The position numbers and the translations under genes were made by a program. 50,257 nucleotides of DNA. It comes from Nitrosomonas sp. GTDB taxonomy: Bacteria; Pseudomonadota; Gammaproteobacteria; Burkholderiales; Nitrosomonadaceae. Of the stretch, positions 34,603-44,292 are shown piece by piece (position 1 is the stretch's first letter; each line of letters begins with the position of its first letter). The notes below the pieces were generated by a model. That model had not been told where the DNA came from. It made no database searches and saw only the letters and a list, made by a program, of their open reading frames with translations. The stretch covers positions 1 through 50,257 of the forward strand of contig NZ_JAKFWH010000068.1 in assembly GCF_021731985.1 (NCBI RefSeq), read 5' to 3'.

Positions 34603-36960
34603 GTGAGTAGTTGCTATCCCCTAAAACAACACGCTCTGTCTATTGAGATGATTAAAAATTATACCAATCGATCCAAGTCCCAGCTTCTTGAAGAGATACA
34701 ACGGCTACATACCGAACTTGCTGCTGTCAATCTGATGACAGAAGAACGTACAACTGCGCTTTATATCAGTGAAGAGCGGTTTTCTCTGGCGATGCGTGGC
34801 GCTAACGATGGGCTTTGGGATTGGAATCTTGAATCGGATGAAGTCTATTACTCACCGCGCTGGAAAAGTATGCTGGGGTATGGAGAAAATGAACTTGATA
34901 ATGACTTGAACACCTGGGCAAATCTGGTTCATCCCGATGATAAGGACAGAGTGCTCGAAAAGGTTCAGGATTACTTGGTTGGTCAAGCCGATTCATTTGA
35001 AGTTGAAATGCGTATGCATCATAAGGATGGACACGAAGTTTATGTCCTCTCCCGAGCATTTCTTGTAATTCGCGAATCTGATGGTAAGCCAATTCGGCTG
35101 GTTGGAACACATATTGATATGACAGAGCGTAAACTGGCAGAAATATTTGATAACAAAAATGCCGAAATTCTCGAGATGATTGCAATAGGGCGCTCCGCAT
35201 CTGACATCTATGATGCGATTGCGCTATTGTATGAAGCCCGCCATCCTGGAATGCGATGTTCAATGCTTGAATTAGAGCATAACAAGCTTCTGCACGGAGG
35301 GGCTCCGAGCTTGCCAAAGGCATATTGTGACGCCATAAACGGTCTGGAAAACGGACCCAATGTCGGATCGTGTGGAACATCCACTTATACAGGACGGCGT
35401 GTTCTCGTTGAGAATATTGAGACAGATCCTAAATGGGAAAAAATCAAACAATACGCCCTACCCCATGGCATGCGTTGTTGTTGGTCTGAACCCATCAATG
35501 CTTCCAGTGGAAAGGTTTTAGGTGCGTTTGGCATGTACTACAATCATCCTGCGCTTCCTAATACAGCAGAATTACATGATCTTATCGCTGCAGCCCGGCT
35601 TGCGGGAATAGTCATGGAACGGGATCAGACTCAAAAGCGCATACGAATACTCGCCTATACCGATGAACTAACCGGTCTTGCCAATCGCGCCGCTTTTTCT
35701 CAGCACCTTGCAGAAATCACAAAAACGTCTGCCCGGCATAACCGTCGTTTTGGATTGCTATATATTGACCTAGACGACTTCAAGGCTGTTAACGACAGTC
35801 TTGGGCATGATGCTGGTGACTTGCTGCTTAAGACCATTGCAAAGCGTTTGGTCAATACATGCCGTGAAATTGATTTTATTGCGCGTCTTGGAGGCGATGA
35901 ATTCTGTATTCTCATTGAAGAAATAGATGCTGATTATGCAGCCAATGTCGCGAAACGTTGTCTTGATGCGATAGCGCAACCGATCGAGATGTATTCCAGA
36001 AAACTCACACCGACTTGCAGTATTGGAATCGCATATTACCCGGATGATGGAAAAGATCTGTCAGCATTATTAAAAGCAGGAGATACCTCGCTTTACACAG
36101 CAAAGGAAAATGGAAAAAATCAGTATGCTTTCTATAAAGCGGAACTTACCCAACAAGCTGAGCATCGTTTTCATGTTGAGCAAAACTTAAGGAAAGCAAT
36201 CGAAAAACAACAATTGTCCTTGGTTTATCAACCGCAAATTGAAGTCAATACCGGAGAAATCTTTGGTTTCGAGGCACTGTCACGATGGCATCATCCGGAA
36301 TTAGGCCAAGTCCCGCCAATTGATTTTATCGCCACAGCCGAAAAAATCGGTATGATTAAACCACTTACCGAATGGGTGTTAAGAACAGCCTGTAGCCAAT
36401 TAGTCGCCTGGAAGAAAGAAGGCTTTCACTCGCTTCGTATGGCAGTAAACATTTCTCCAAGCCTTTTTCTCGATAAAGAGTTTGCGTCACTGATTAAACG
36501 TATTATTGAAGAAGTAGGAATAGCCCCAGCTGAGCTGGAGTTAGAAGTGACAGAGAGCATTGTGCAGACCGACCCACGCAATCTTTCCATATTTCAAGAC
36601 TTGAAAGACCTGGGTGTTTTACTGGCAATTGATGATTTCGGAACAGGTTATTCATCTTTTGCTTCTCTTAAACACCTTAAGGTTGATTGCCTGAAAATAG
36701 ACAAATATTTTGTTAACGATATGCTTGTTGATAAGCAAGCACTGACTCTAATTAGTTCGATGATAGAGATGGGACACAAACTGGGATATGGAATAATCGC
36801 TGAAGGGGTTGAGAAACCAGAACAATTGAATATTCTTAGAAGCCTTGGATGTGAAAAAGTGCAGGGTTATCTGTTTAGTACACCAGCCAATACCGATACA
36901 ATCTCAAAGTTACTTGTACCCCGTCAGCGCAAATTGGACAAAATGGCGTCAGGCACATAA
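34603..36960 (+). CDS. PAS-GAF-GGDEF-EAL c-di-GMP turnover protein
   Basis: The 785-residue cytosolic sensor starts at GTG 34603; ATG 34648 is an alternative. Domains in order: PAS with PAC (about 45-180, ALRGANDGLWDWNLE-like text), GAF (about 190-345), GGDEF (about 350-510) and EAL (about 520-775). Both catalytic motifs look intact: RLGGDEF near residue 430, and FEALSRW near 557 with DDFGTGYSS and EGVEKPEQ. An inhibitory I-site REID lies five residues before GGDEF, so product inhibition of the cyclase is possible. Net activity cannot be predicted. It contrasts with the two EAL relics in the sulfate operon. Confidence 0.93.
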   Translation: MSSCYPLKQHALSIEMIKNYTNRSKSQLLEEIQRLHTELAAVNLMTEERTTALYISEERFSLAMRGANDGLWDWNLESDEVYYSPRWKSMLGYGENELDNDLNTWANLVHPDDKDRVLEKVQDYLVGQADSFEVEMRMHHKDGHEVYVLSRAFLVIRESDGKPIRLVGTHIDMTERKLAEIFDNKNAEILEMIAIGRSASDIYDAIALLYEARHPGMRCSMLELEHNKLLHGGAPSLPKAYCDAINGLENGPNVGSCGTSTYTGRRVLVENIETDPKWEKIKQYALPHGMRCCWSEPINASSGKVLGAFGMYYNHPALPNTAELHDLIAAARLAGIVMERDQTQKRIRILAYTDELTGLANRAAFSQHLAEITKTSARHNRRFGLLYIDLDDFKAVNDSLGHDAGDLLLKTIAKRLVNTCREIDFIARLGGDEFCILIEEIDADYAANVAKRCLDAIAQPIEMYSRKLTPTCSIGIAYYPDDGKDLSALLKAGDTSLYTAKENGKNQYAFYKAELTQQAEHRFHVEQNLRKAIEKQQLSLVYQPQIEVNTGEIFGFEALSRWHHPELGQVPPIDFIATAEKIGMIKPLTEWVLRTACSQLVAWKKEGFHSLRMAVNISPSLFLDKEFASLIKRIIEEVGIAPAELELEVTESIVQTDPRNLSIFQDLKDLGVLLAIDDFGTGYSSFASLKHLKVDCLKIDKYFVNDMLVDKQALTLISSMIEMGHKLGYGIIAEGVEKPEQLNILRSLGCEKVQGYLFSTPANTDTISKLLVPRQRKLDKMASGT

Positions 36961-36983
36961 CCAATAATTCTTATTCTTTCGAA

Positions 36984-37094
36984 ACATTGGGTGGTGAATT
37001 TGATTTTTCATCCTATCGCAATGTAGCGCGATATTTGGATACGATCTTATCGAGACCTGCATATAAACCACTTGATGCAAATGCTGAGAATTGA
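36984..37094 (+). pseudogene. Vestigial 3' end of a glutathione transferase gene
   Basis: The frame TLGGEFDFSSYRNVARYLD followed by TILSRPAYK matches the C terminus of the transferase at 33880-34479 (ALGGEFDFAPYKNVVRYLD, AILSRSAYK). It has no start and lacks the first 165 residues. Similarity continues into the 3' flank (GAGAATT-A-TCGTATT). The copy suggests a duplication around the GGDEF-EAL gene. Confidence 0.8.
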
Positions 37095-37130
37095 CTCGTA
37101 TTGCATGAGAAAACTATAGCCGATCCGCAC

Positions 37131-37877
37131 ATGTCCATCCCCTTCGAGTATTGGTTGCATCACGCAATTTTCTACGCATTATTATTTTTAATTCATTATG
37201 CGTGCGGATTATTAGTCATTCATCAAAATTTCAAAGTTAACTACACGCGCAAAATAAATCATTTCGCATTTTTCTTTCTGCCGACTTTACTGTCATCCGT
37301 CATTGAGTATCCCTATAGCGCAACAACATTTTTCATCGATGTGGTCTGCGCATTTATTTTTCTGACATTTTTTATAGCGCCCTTGCGCAATAAGGTCAGG
37401 GTGCTTTCCGTGATGTTCTGCTCGTTTGATAGGCCGGAAGATAGACCATTTACATTGACTTGGCTTTACACACAGTTTATCGCAAGCTACTTGGTACTCA
37501 TCCCCTTGCTGGCTTACTTCGAAAGCCGCGACATGCTACCGCTCATCATGATCATCATTATTGCCAATGGTGTCGGTGACGGTCTTGCAGAACCCGTCGG
37601 GATAAGATTCGGTAAAAGAAAATATACGACTTATGCGCTTTTTACCAAGCAAAAGTACGTTCGAAGTTATATGGGCAGCGCCTGCGTATTGATGACCACT
37701 GTGATTGCGATATTGGCATTTCACCAATACTTCAGTTCCACTCAGCTAGTTGCCGCGCTACTTCTAATGCCGATCCTGATTACCTTAGCCGAAGCTTTTT
37801 CTCCCCACACCTGGGACAGCCCACTCATCTATGCAACCGGGGGCGTTTCACTAATCGGTATTTTTCATTATTTGTAA
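37131..37877 (+). CDS. Polyprenol/phytol kinase-like membrane protein
   Basis: From ATG 37131 the product has 248 residues; a TTG 30 bases earlier is an alternative. About seven membrane helices are visible. NGVGDGLAEPVGIRFGKRKYTTY followed by RSYMGSACVLM is typical of the CTP-dependent dolichol/phytol kinase and phosphatidate cytidylyltransferase-like group, in which the GDG-AEP-G-RFGK segment binds the nucleotide. A conserved IPFEYWLHHAIFY stretch lies at the start. The lipid substrate is not known. It lies just after the transferase vestige. Confidence 0.7.
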   Translation: MSIPFEYWLHHAIFYALLFLIHYACGLLVIHQNFKVNYTRKINHFAFFFLPTLLSSVIEYPYSATTFFIDVVCAFIFLTFFIAPLRNKVRVLSVMFCSFDRPEDRPFTLTWLYTQFIASYLVLIPLLAYFESRDMLPLIMIIIIANGVGDGLAEPVGIRFGKRKYTTYALFTKQKYVRSYMGSACVLMTTVIAILAFHQYFSSTQLVAALLLMPILITLAEAFSPHTWDSPLIYATGGVSLIGIFHYL

Positions 37878-38153
37878 TTCGATGATCAATCGAGACACGT
37901 GGAATAATAGCTGTATCAAAAAGCAACATGATCCCAACCCGGAGCCACTGGATAAAATTTTCTGCATGCTGCCGAACTGGGGTATGAACAAATGATATTG
38001 GGATTTCTAACGTCATCTCAACCAACCGTCCTTAATGATCGTTAAAGCTCTGCAATTCCTAGTCGATATGTTTCAAGAAATTCAACTTACTAACATTCAA
38101 GCGGATACCGGTTGACTGTCCACATTTATTTCTTTTATTAACTAGGAAAAAAG

Positions 38154-38936
38154 ATGATAAAAAACCTCAACAAATGCAACTCACACCCGACATCGGCACC
38201 GGTGATACTGATGAGCCTAATCTTCTTCGCTACGCTCATGCTGAGCAGTTTAGCCAAGTCGAGTGAACTCCCCGTGGCGCCCACCAATTTAAAAGCCCAT
38301 GTCGACTCAACAACCAGCGTGACCTTGACCTGGAAAGCGTCCTCCAATGGGACGATCTATCACAAATACATGGTCTATCGAAATAACAGCTTGATAGCTT
38401 CGTTGGGCCCGGTTCTTTCCTATAGTGACACCGAATTAACTGCTGAAACAATCTATTCTTATACTGTAAGTGCGTGCGATATATGGAACGATTGTTCGGA
38501 GAAGAGCGCCTCCGCAACCGTACAGACACCTAACCCGAACAGCTCAATGTCTGTGTCGTCCAGCACGTCTGGCCCTATCACAGCACAAACCATCATGGGG
38601 ATGCTGACTGTCGACAGCAATGATATGGGCAAGCTAGGCAGTGTGTTCGTCGCTGTCATTCTGCCCAACAACGTGGGTGGCGGAGCCTATTTTCTGAATA
38701 GCAGTCTGGAATGGAAACAGTTCACGAGTTGCGATAACACGCCCGCATACCTCACCACCACGCTCTCAACCCACGACAAGATATCGATCATCGTCACCCC
38801 GACAGACTTGAGTAATATTGCAGGCACTCAAATTTATATCGGTTACGGCCTAGGCAGCGTCCTATCCCCGGCCGGATTTGCTTGCACCAATATGCTCAAC
38901 AATAAAACTTACAATTTGGCGTATACCATCAAGTAA
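38154..38936 (+). CDS. Exported fibronectin type III protein
   Basis: The 260-residue product has a long N-terminal signal (LIFFATLMLSSLAKSSELP). One fibronectin-III domain follows (about 42-125: LPVAPTNLKAHVDSTTSVTLTWKAS, YHKYMVYRNN, YSYTVSACDIWNDCSEKSA). A second beta-rich domain (about 140-260) begins MTVDSNDMGKLGSVFVAVILP and is shared by some secreted proteins of unknown role. Four cysteines could pair. AGGAAAAAAG precedes the ATG. It stands alone. Confidence 0.72.
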   Translation: MIKNLNKCNSHPTSAPVILMSLIFFATLMLSSLAKSSELPVAPTNLKAHVDSTTSVTLTWKASSNGTIYHKYMVYRNNSLIASLGPVLSYSDTELTAETIYSYTVSACDIWNDCSEKSASATVQTPNPNSSMSVSSSTSGPITAQTIMGMLTVDSNDMGKLGSVFVAVILPNNVGGGAYFLNSSLEWKQFTSCDNTPAYLTTTLSTHDKISIIVTPTDLSNIAGTQIYIGYGLGSVLSPAGFACTNMLNNKTYNLAYTIK

Positions 38937-39095
38937 ATTAAAACACCGCATCCTGACTCAGGAACAATCCCTCCTATACTTGCTTTCAACACAGTATAGG
39001 AGGCGCATCAAGCAGCATGAAATAGAGTTAACAAAAATAATTGCCAAGCCTGTCACTAACAGTTTCTGCACTTGCAAAGCATAAGCCCAATTGCC

Positions 39096-39175
39096 GTTTT
39101 CAATCTTTGTGCGTGATACGATCACATGAAAAGACTTTGCAATTGATCGCTTTCGCTTGGTTATATTTAAACCAT
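39096..39175. repeat. Dispersed intergenic repeat (partial copy)
   Basis: This stretch resembles 40988-41074: TCTTTGTG, then AAGA-TTTGCAAT, then CTT-GG-TATATTTAAA-CAT. It lies upstream of the ABC-F gene; the related copy lies upstream of the ammonium channel gene. Confidence 0.45.
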
Positions 39176-39317
39176 CTGCTTTCTTCACAATTCTATTCTA
39201 CATTTCAGCTACAACAGCTTCATTTCCAATCGAAAGTTATTAACACTCACCGTAACCCTAAAAAAACCTTTAGAATGTCGGCCCTTCTCTTGAAACAATA
39301 ACCCTTAGGTACAGACT

Positions 39318-40922
39318 TTGATTACAACAGCCAATATCACCATGCAATTTGGTGCCAAACCACTCTTTGAAAATGTTTCCGTAAAATTTGGCGGGGGTAA
39401 TCGCTATGGTTTGATTGGCGCGAATGGTTGCGGCAAGTCAACGTTCATGAAGATTCTCGGCCGGGATCTTGAACCCACTGCGGGCAATGTCATGGTTGAC
39501 AGCGGTGAACGGGTGGGCAAGCTGCGTCAGGATCAATTCGCTTTTGAAGATTGTTTAGTCATTGATACGGTACTGATGGGGCACGCGGAGTTATGGCAAG
39601 TCAAACAGGAGCGTGACGCCATTTATGCCAATCCGGATGCCACGGAAGAAGAATATATGCATGCCGCCGAACTGGAGTCTCAATTTGCCGAACTGAATGG
39701 GTATTCTGCCGAAGCGCGCGCCGGAGAGCTGCTACTTGGGGTAGGCATCCCCTCTTCCCAGCATCAGGGGTTGATGAGCGCAATTGCGCCAGGATTCAAG
39801 TTACGCGTGTTATTAGCACAAGCATTATTTTCCGATCCGGAAATCTTATTACTGGATGAGCCGACCAATAACCTCGATATTAATACCATCCGTTGGCTGG
39901 AAGACATCATCAATGCCAGCAAAAATACCATTATCATCATCTCCCATGACCGGCATTTTCTGAACAGCGTATGCACGCATATGGCTGATCTGGATTACGG
40001 TGAACTACGTATCTATCCCGGCAACTATGATGACTATATGATCGCCTCGACCCAGGTGCGCGAGCGCATGTTAACCAATAATGCCAAGAAGAAAACGCAG
40101 ATTGCCGATTTGCAGTCTTTTGTCAGCCGTTTCTCGGCAAACGCATCGAAAGCCAAACAAGCAACCAGCCGTGCGCGGCAGATCGAGAAAATCAAACTGG
40201 AAGATGTCAAACCATCCAGCCGCCAATATCCTTATATCCTGTTTGAAGTGGATGACCGGGATAAGCTGCATCGTCTCGCTGTTTCCATCAAAGAAATCAG
40301 CAAGCGTTTCGCTGGAATGGACAAACCTTTATTTGATCACTTGAACTTGGACATAGAAGCCGGCGAAAAAATCGCCATCATTGGCCCTAACGGAATCGGA
40401 AAAACCACGCTGCTGCGTTGCCTTGTAGGCGAGCTAATACCGGATTCCGGTACGATAAAATGGCCCGATAAGGCACGCCCCGGGTATTATCCGCAAGATC
40501 ATGCGGCTGATTTTGAAGAAACCCTGTCATTGACCGAATGGATGGACCAGTGGCGGCAAGGCAATGATGATGATCAAACGATCCGCGGCACATTGGGCCG
40601 ATTATTGTTCTCCGGCGATGACGTCAAAAAATCCACCCGCGTAATCTCTGGCGGAGAACAGGGCCGCATGCTCTTTGGCAAGTTGATTCTGCAGAAACCG
40701 AATGTTTTGCTGATGGATGAACCGACCAATCATCTGGATATGGAATCCATCGAATCACTGAATAGCGCACTGGAGAAATATACCGGCACTTTGATTTTTA
40801 TTTCCCATGACCGGGAATTCGTTTCTTCACTGGCCACACGAATTCTTGAAATGAAACCGGATGGTATGAATGATTTCAAGGGCAATTATGAGGATTATCT
40901 TAGATCACAAGGGATTGAATAG
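39318..40922 (+). CDS. ybiT: ABC-F family ATPase, YbiT type
   Basis: The 534-residue cytosolic protein has two ABC domains in tandem and no membrane helix. Walker [10 protein letters not shown] and GPNGIGKTT; Walker [12 protein letters not shown] and [11 protein letters not shown]. The opening [19 protein letters not shown] and the linker [23 protein letters not shown] match YbiT. ABC-F proteins act on the ribosome, resolving stalled or poorly moving states. It starts at TTG 39318, with TTAGGTA upstream. A hairpin GCCGCCTGT-TTT-ACAGGTGGC (40957-40977) follows the gene. Confidence 0.94.
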   Translation: MITTANITMQFGAKPLFENVSVKFGGGNRYGLIGANGCGKSTFMKILGRDLEPTAGNVMVDSGERVGKLRQDQFAFEDCLVIDTVLMGHAELWQVKQERDAIYANPDATEEEYMHAAELESQFAELNGYSAEARAGELLLGVGIPSSQHQGLMSAIAPGFKLRVLLAQALFSDPEILLLDEPTNNLDINTIRWLEDIINASKNTIIIISHDRHFLNSVCTHMADLDYGELRIYPGNYDDYMIASTQVRERMLTNNAKKKTQIADLQSFVSRFSANASKAKQATSRARQIEKIKLEDVKPSSRQYPYILFEVDDRDKLHRLAVSIKEISKRFAGMDKPLFDHLNLDIEAGEKIAIIGPNGIGKTTLLRCLVGELIPDSGTIKWPDKARPGYYPQDHAADFEETLSLTEWMDQWRQGNDDDQTIRGTLGRLLFSGDDVKKSTRVISGGEQGRMLFGKLILQKPNVLLMDEPTNHLDMESIESLNSALEKYTGTLIFISHDREFVSSLATRILEMKPDGMNDFKGNYEDYLRSQGIE

Positions 40923-41619
40923 TTTATAGCATTCTCCGATTTCTCATTGGCTATATGCCGCCTGTTTTACAGGTGGCAACGATCGCTAATTTCAGGTCTT
41001 TGTGTTTTGTACAGAAATCTCAGACAAAGATTTTGCAATCAGCCGTTATTGCTGCTTTGGTATATTTAAATCATTTTTCCTTAAAGCATTGCGAACACTT
41101 TGAATGACACAGTCTTTGCTGAATTTAACGCATATCCTCATTTAGTTTTCAGCGGTAACAGCAAACTAAAGGGCATTAAAGCGGTGGAAATGTGCGTTGA
41201 GCGTTGAGTAAAACATATTTCCATGATTTTCTTTGTGACTTTTATCACGCAGTAAATAAAATTTGTAAAATGAAGAAAATTTGATCTTTAAGACATAGCG
41301 CCTAAAGCTGCATCTTAAAATTCTGTCTTATCCGGCACAGACATAAACACCGGTTTCTATTGATGATTATTCTTTCTCATACTCAAATCTCATTGCAAAA
41401 ATAATCATTAATCTATTTAGACCCTATTGTTTTAAAGGTAATTAGAGTTCAAACTCCTACCCGGGGATGAATCTGTATTCAAATTAAAACACGCTCTGAG
41501 GGTCTCGCCATAGAATGTGTTGATCAATTAATGCAGCGATATTAATAACTAAAGTTCTACCTGGCATAAACAGTGTTTCCCCGGAAATATCCCAAACAAC
41601 CAAAATAAGGAAGAATCAT
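40923..41619. other. Long upstream region of the ammonium channel gene
   Basis: No gene is visible. It holds the ABC-F 3' hairpin (40957-40977), the dispersed repeat 40927-41074, and a CRP/FNR-like site TGTGA-N6-TCACG (41234-41249). The rest is AT-rich, consistent with a long regulatory leader. Confidence 0.45.
41234..41249. promoter_or_regulatory. Candidate CRP/FNR-family binding site
   Basis: TGTGACTTTTATCACG differs from the palindrome TGTGA-N6-TCACA at one position. It lies about 370 bases before the Rh channel start, further than a classical activator site unless the transcript has a long leader. Confidence 0.3.
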
Positions 41620-42993
41620 ATGAACAAAGGCTTTTGCTTGACACTACTGAACGTAGTGGGGCTGTTTCTCCTAGGTTTCAGCAGTTGGGTCAGCGCTAGT
41701 GAAGTAGCAGCTGTTGTGAGTGAAGCGCAAGTAGTTGCAAAGTATAATTACATTATCAACATCTTGACCATGCTTCTGGTCGGTTTCGGTTTTCTCATGG
41801 TATTTGTCCGCCGCTATGGGTTTGGCGCGGTAACTGGCACCTATCTGGTTGTCGCCGTTGGACTTCCTCTTTACATTTTGTTACGCGCGAACGGTATCTT
41901 TGGTCACCAGTTATCACCGCACACGCTGGATTCGTTGCTATTTGCCGAGCTATCAGTCGCCACGGCATTAATCGCTATGGGTGCTGTACTAGGGCGTCTA
42001 CGTGTTTTTCAATACGCATTGCTCGCTCTATTAGTCGTTCCGCTTTATCTGTTAAATGAATGGCTGGTGCTTGATGATGCGATTGGCTATACCACCGGAT
42101 TTAAGGACTCAGCCGGTTCCATTGTTATCCATGCATTTGGTGCCTATTTTGGATTAAGTATGTCCATCGTGCTCACCACAGCTTACCAGCGCAGCAAGCC
42201 GATCGAATCTGATCACACCTCTGATCGCTTTGCCATGTTAGGTTCCATGGTGCTTTGGATATTCTGGCCAAGTTTTGCCACGGCACTAGTACCTTTAGAA
42301 AATATGCCGCAAACGGTCGTCAATACATTACTGGCACTCTCCGGCGCGACGATTGCCACCTATTTCCTCAGTTCCAAACTGCACAACGGCAAAACCTCCA
42401 TGGTCGATATGGCTAATGCGGCGTTGGCAGGTGGTGTAGCTATTGGTTCTTTATGCGATGTGGTATCCCCAACCGGCGCATTTGGCATTGGTTTGCTGGC
42501 AGGCACGGTTTCTGTTCTAGGTTATGTATTCCTGCAACCGGTATTGGAATCCCGATTCAAACTCGTCGATACCTGTGGCGTGCATAACTTGCACGGTATG
42601 CCTGGATTAATAGGTGGACTCAGTGCTTTCTTCGTAGTACCGGATATCGCAATTGCGCAATTCAACGGCATCATGATTACCCTTATCATTGCCATTACCG
42701 GTGGATTGATCGCTGGTGCCATCGTCAAAGCGACCGGTACCACACGCGAGCCTTATGAGGATAGCGTAGAATTTACACACCTTTCCGGCCCTGAAAAAGA
42801 GAACTTGCCGGAGCAATTACAAACGCGCGTGGAAGTTCTGGAAACACGTGCCGCTAAACCACAAGCCCCAGTTGAATCACCAGAAACCAAAGCATTGGTA
42901 GCGAGACTGGAATCCCGCATCTTAACTCTGGAAAGTAGAGTTGCGGCAGCACAGACGCAAAATACTGAGGCAAAACCAGAATCACAGAGTTAA
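41620..42993 (+). CDS. rh50: Rh50-type ammonium channel
   Basis: The 457-residue inner-membrane protein passes ammonia/ammonium (and perhaps CO2), matching the Rh protein of Nitrosomonas. A signal-like first segment (residues 1-27) is followed by eleven membrane helices. The twin pore histidines are H171 (SIVIHAFGAYFG) and H325 (VHNLHGMPG), and D163 is the conserved aspartate. The last 75 residues form a soluble tail with heptads (LQTRVEVLETR, LVARLESRILTLESRV) likely to be a coiled coil. AAGGAAGAATCAT precedes the ATG. A strong terminator follows. In an ammonia oxidiser this channel may handle the energy substrate itself. Confidence 0.93.
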   Translation: MNKGFCLTLLNVVGLFLLGFSSWVSASEVAAVVSEAQVVAKYNYIINILTMLLVGFGFLMVFVRRYGFGAVTGTYLVVAVGLPLYILLRANGIFGHQLSPHTLDSLLFAELSVATALIAMGAVLGRLRVFQYALLALLVVPLYLLNEWLVLDDAIGYTTGFKDSAGSIVIHAFGAYFGLSMSIVLTTAYQRSKPIESDHTSDRFAMLGSMVLWIFWPSFATALVPLENMPQTVVNTLLALSGATIATYFLSSKLHNGKTSMVDMANAALAGGVAIGSLCDVVSPTGAFGIGLLAGTVSVLGYVFLQPVLESRFKLVDTCGVHNLHGMPGLIGGLSAFFVVPDIAIAQFNGIMITLIIAITGGLIAGAIVKATGTTREPYEDSVEFTHLSGPEKENLPEQLQTRVEVLETRAAKPQAPVESPETKALVARLESRILTLESRVAAAQTQNTEAKPESQS

Positions 42994-43008
42994 TAGCTCT
43001 TCAAGTTT

Positions 43009-43041
43009 AGCCCCCCGCTGCTTTCAGCGGGGGGCTTTATT
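43009..43041 (+). terminator. Strong intrinsic terminator after the Rh channel
   Basis: A 12-base stem, AGCCCCCCGCTG (43009-43020) and CAGCGGGGGGCT (43025-43036), encloses a CTTT loop and is followed by TTATTAT. It ends the channel transcript and may also act on the convergent HxlR gene. Confidence 0.93.
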
Positions 43042-43059
43042 ATCTAAGGTAAGTGATCA

Positions 43060-43419
43060 CTATTCATGAGATTTAAAAACGGTGGCGTCAGGATAATAAA
43101 CCTTTCCCCAATTGACTAAAGCTTCTAATACCGGCCGCAAATCCTCTCCCTTTTGGGTTAATTCATATTCGAAGCGCACCGGTTTTTGCTGGTATGCATG
43201 CTGCACGATAATCCCGGCAGCTTCGAGTTTTTTCAATCGATCTGCCAGAATATTTGTCGCGATTTGCTCTGGTGATGACAGAAACTCTTGGTATCGCCTT
43301 TTTCCCAGCAACAGATCACGGATAATCAGCAAAGACCACTTATCCCCCAACTGATCTAGCGCGCAAGCAATCGGGCAATGCGATCGCTCAAAGATGGTCT
43401 TGTCAGAATTGTTCGTCAT
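43060..43419 (-). CDS. HxlR-family transcriptional regulator
   Basis: The 119-residue protein has the HxlR winged helix: CPIACALDQLGDKWSLLIIRDLLLGKRRYQEF, then ATNILADRLKKLEAAGIIVQHAY and YELTQKGEDLRPVLEALVNWG. The cysteine in HCPIACAL (C16 or C20) is the position that senses reactive carbonyls or quinones in characterised members. It is divergent from the GST gene, with two matching palindromes between them, so it probably represses that gene and itself. Confidence 0.92.
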   Translation of the reverse strand: MTNNSDKTIFERSHCPIACALDQLGDKWSLLIIRDLLLGKRRYQEFLSSPEQIATNILADRLKKLEAAGIIVQHAYQQKPVRFEYELTQKGEDLRPVLEALVNWGKVYYPDATVFKSHE

Positions 43420-43472
43420 ACGCCAAAAACCTTACTCAGAAAATAACAGAATGGCAGTAATGTAATATACTG

Positions 43473-43489
43473 ACTTGCAATTAACAAGC
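43473..43489. promoter_or_regulatory. Candidate HxlR operator 1
   Basis: ACTTG-N7-CAAGC, one base from a perfect 5-7-5 palindrome, about 54 bases from the HxlR start. Its centre is 32 bases from operator 2, close to three helical turns. Confidence 0.65.
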
Positions 43490-43504
43490 TTATAATATAA
43501 AGTA

Positions 43505-43521
43505 ACTTGCACTATACAAGT
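43505..43521. promoter_or_regulatory. Candidate HxlR operator 2
   Basis: ACTTG-N7-CAAGT, a perfect palindrome of the same form as operator 1, about 33 bases before the GST start. Its position near the GST promoter fits repression. Confidence 0.7.
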
Positions 43522-43553
43522 AACGGTGAAATTATTACCAATAAGGAGCTGAC

Positions 43554-44264
43554 ATGTTAAAACTTTACCAATTTGAACGCACTTGGGGTATTCCAAATTT
43601 AAGTCCTTTCTGTTGCAAAATAGAAACCTACTTGCGCATGGCGGAGATTGAATATGAAATTAAACCGGCGCTTCCATTAGGCGCACCCAAAGGAAAACTG
43701 CCCTACATCGAAGATAATGGCCAAGCCTTGGGTGATTCGCGTTTTATCATCAGGCATCTCAAATCAGCATACAAGGATCTGGATGAAGGGCTGTCCGAAG
43801 AAGAATTGGCCCTATCGATTGGCATGCAGCGATTGCTTGAAGAACATTTGTTTTGGGTTGCGCTCTATTCGCGCTGGCAATACACGGATGAAAATTGGCA
43901 AGTCAACAAACAAGCGATTTTTGGCGGATTACCGCCCATCATCCGGGATATTGTCGCCAGTGGCTGGCGCCGCAAAATCAAGCGGCAGATTTTGGGTCAT
44001 GGCACCGGCAGACACCAAGCTGAAGAAATCTTCGCACTCGGCAAACAGGATATGGATGCCCTATCTGCAAGTATCGGCAACAAGCCTTATTTCTTGGGCG
44101 ATCAACCCACTACGCTGGATACTACAGCTTTTGGGTTGCTCATCAATATCATCGGCTGCCCCATTGAATCACCGTTGAAGGAATATGGCCTAGCCAAAGA
44201 CAATCTTGTCAATTATGTTGATCGAATCGAACGTGAGTTTTATCCTGATTTGCAAAGCACTTGA
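43554..44264 (+). CDS. GST-like (thioredoxin-fold) protein under HxlR control
   Basis: The 236-residue cytosolic protein opens LYQFERTWGIPNLSPFCCKIETYLRMAEI, a Tom37/metaxin-like GST N-terminal fold, with the cis-proline in GKLPYIEDNGQALGDSRFI. The C-terminal half is helical (KPYFLGDQPTTLDTTAFGLLI). The CC pair at residues 21-22 may take part in catalysis. ATAAGGAGC precedes the ATG. The divergent HxlR regulator suggests induction by an electrophile or oxidant; the substrate is unknown. Confidence 0.82.
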   Translation: MLKLYQFERTWGIPNLSPFCCKIETYLRMAEIEYEIKPALPLGAPKGKLPYIEDNGQALGDSRFIIRHLKSAYKDLDEGLSEEELALSIGMQRLLEEHLFWVALYSRWQYTDENWQVNKQAIFGGLPPIIRDIVASGWRRKIKRQILGHGTGRHQAEEIFALGKQDMDALSASIGNKPYFLGDQPTTLDTTAFGLLINIIGCPIESPLKEYGLAKDNLVNYVDRIEREFYPDLQST

Positions 44265-44292
44265 TACTTACCTTGAGCAATGGAATACCCTC

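Noticed and set aside
38878..39301. Short ORFs on both strands between the fibronectin-III and ABC-F genes
   Set aside because: They lie in the dispersed repeat, lack ribosome binding sites and resemble no family.
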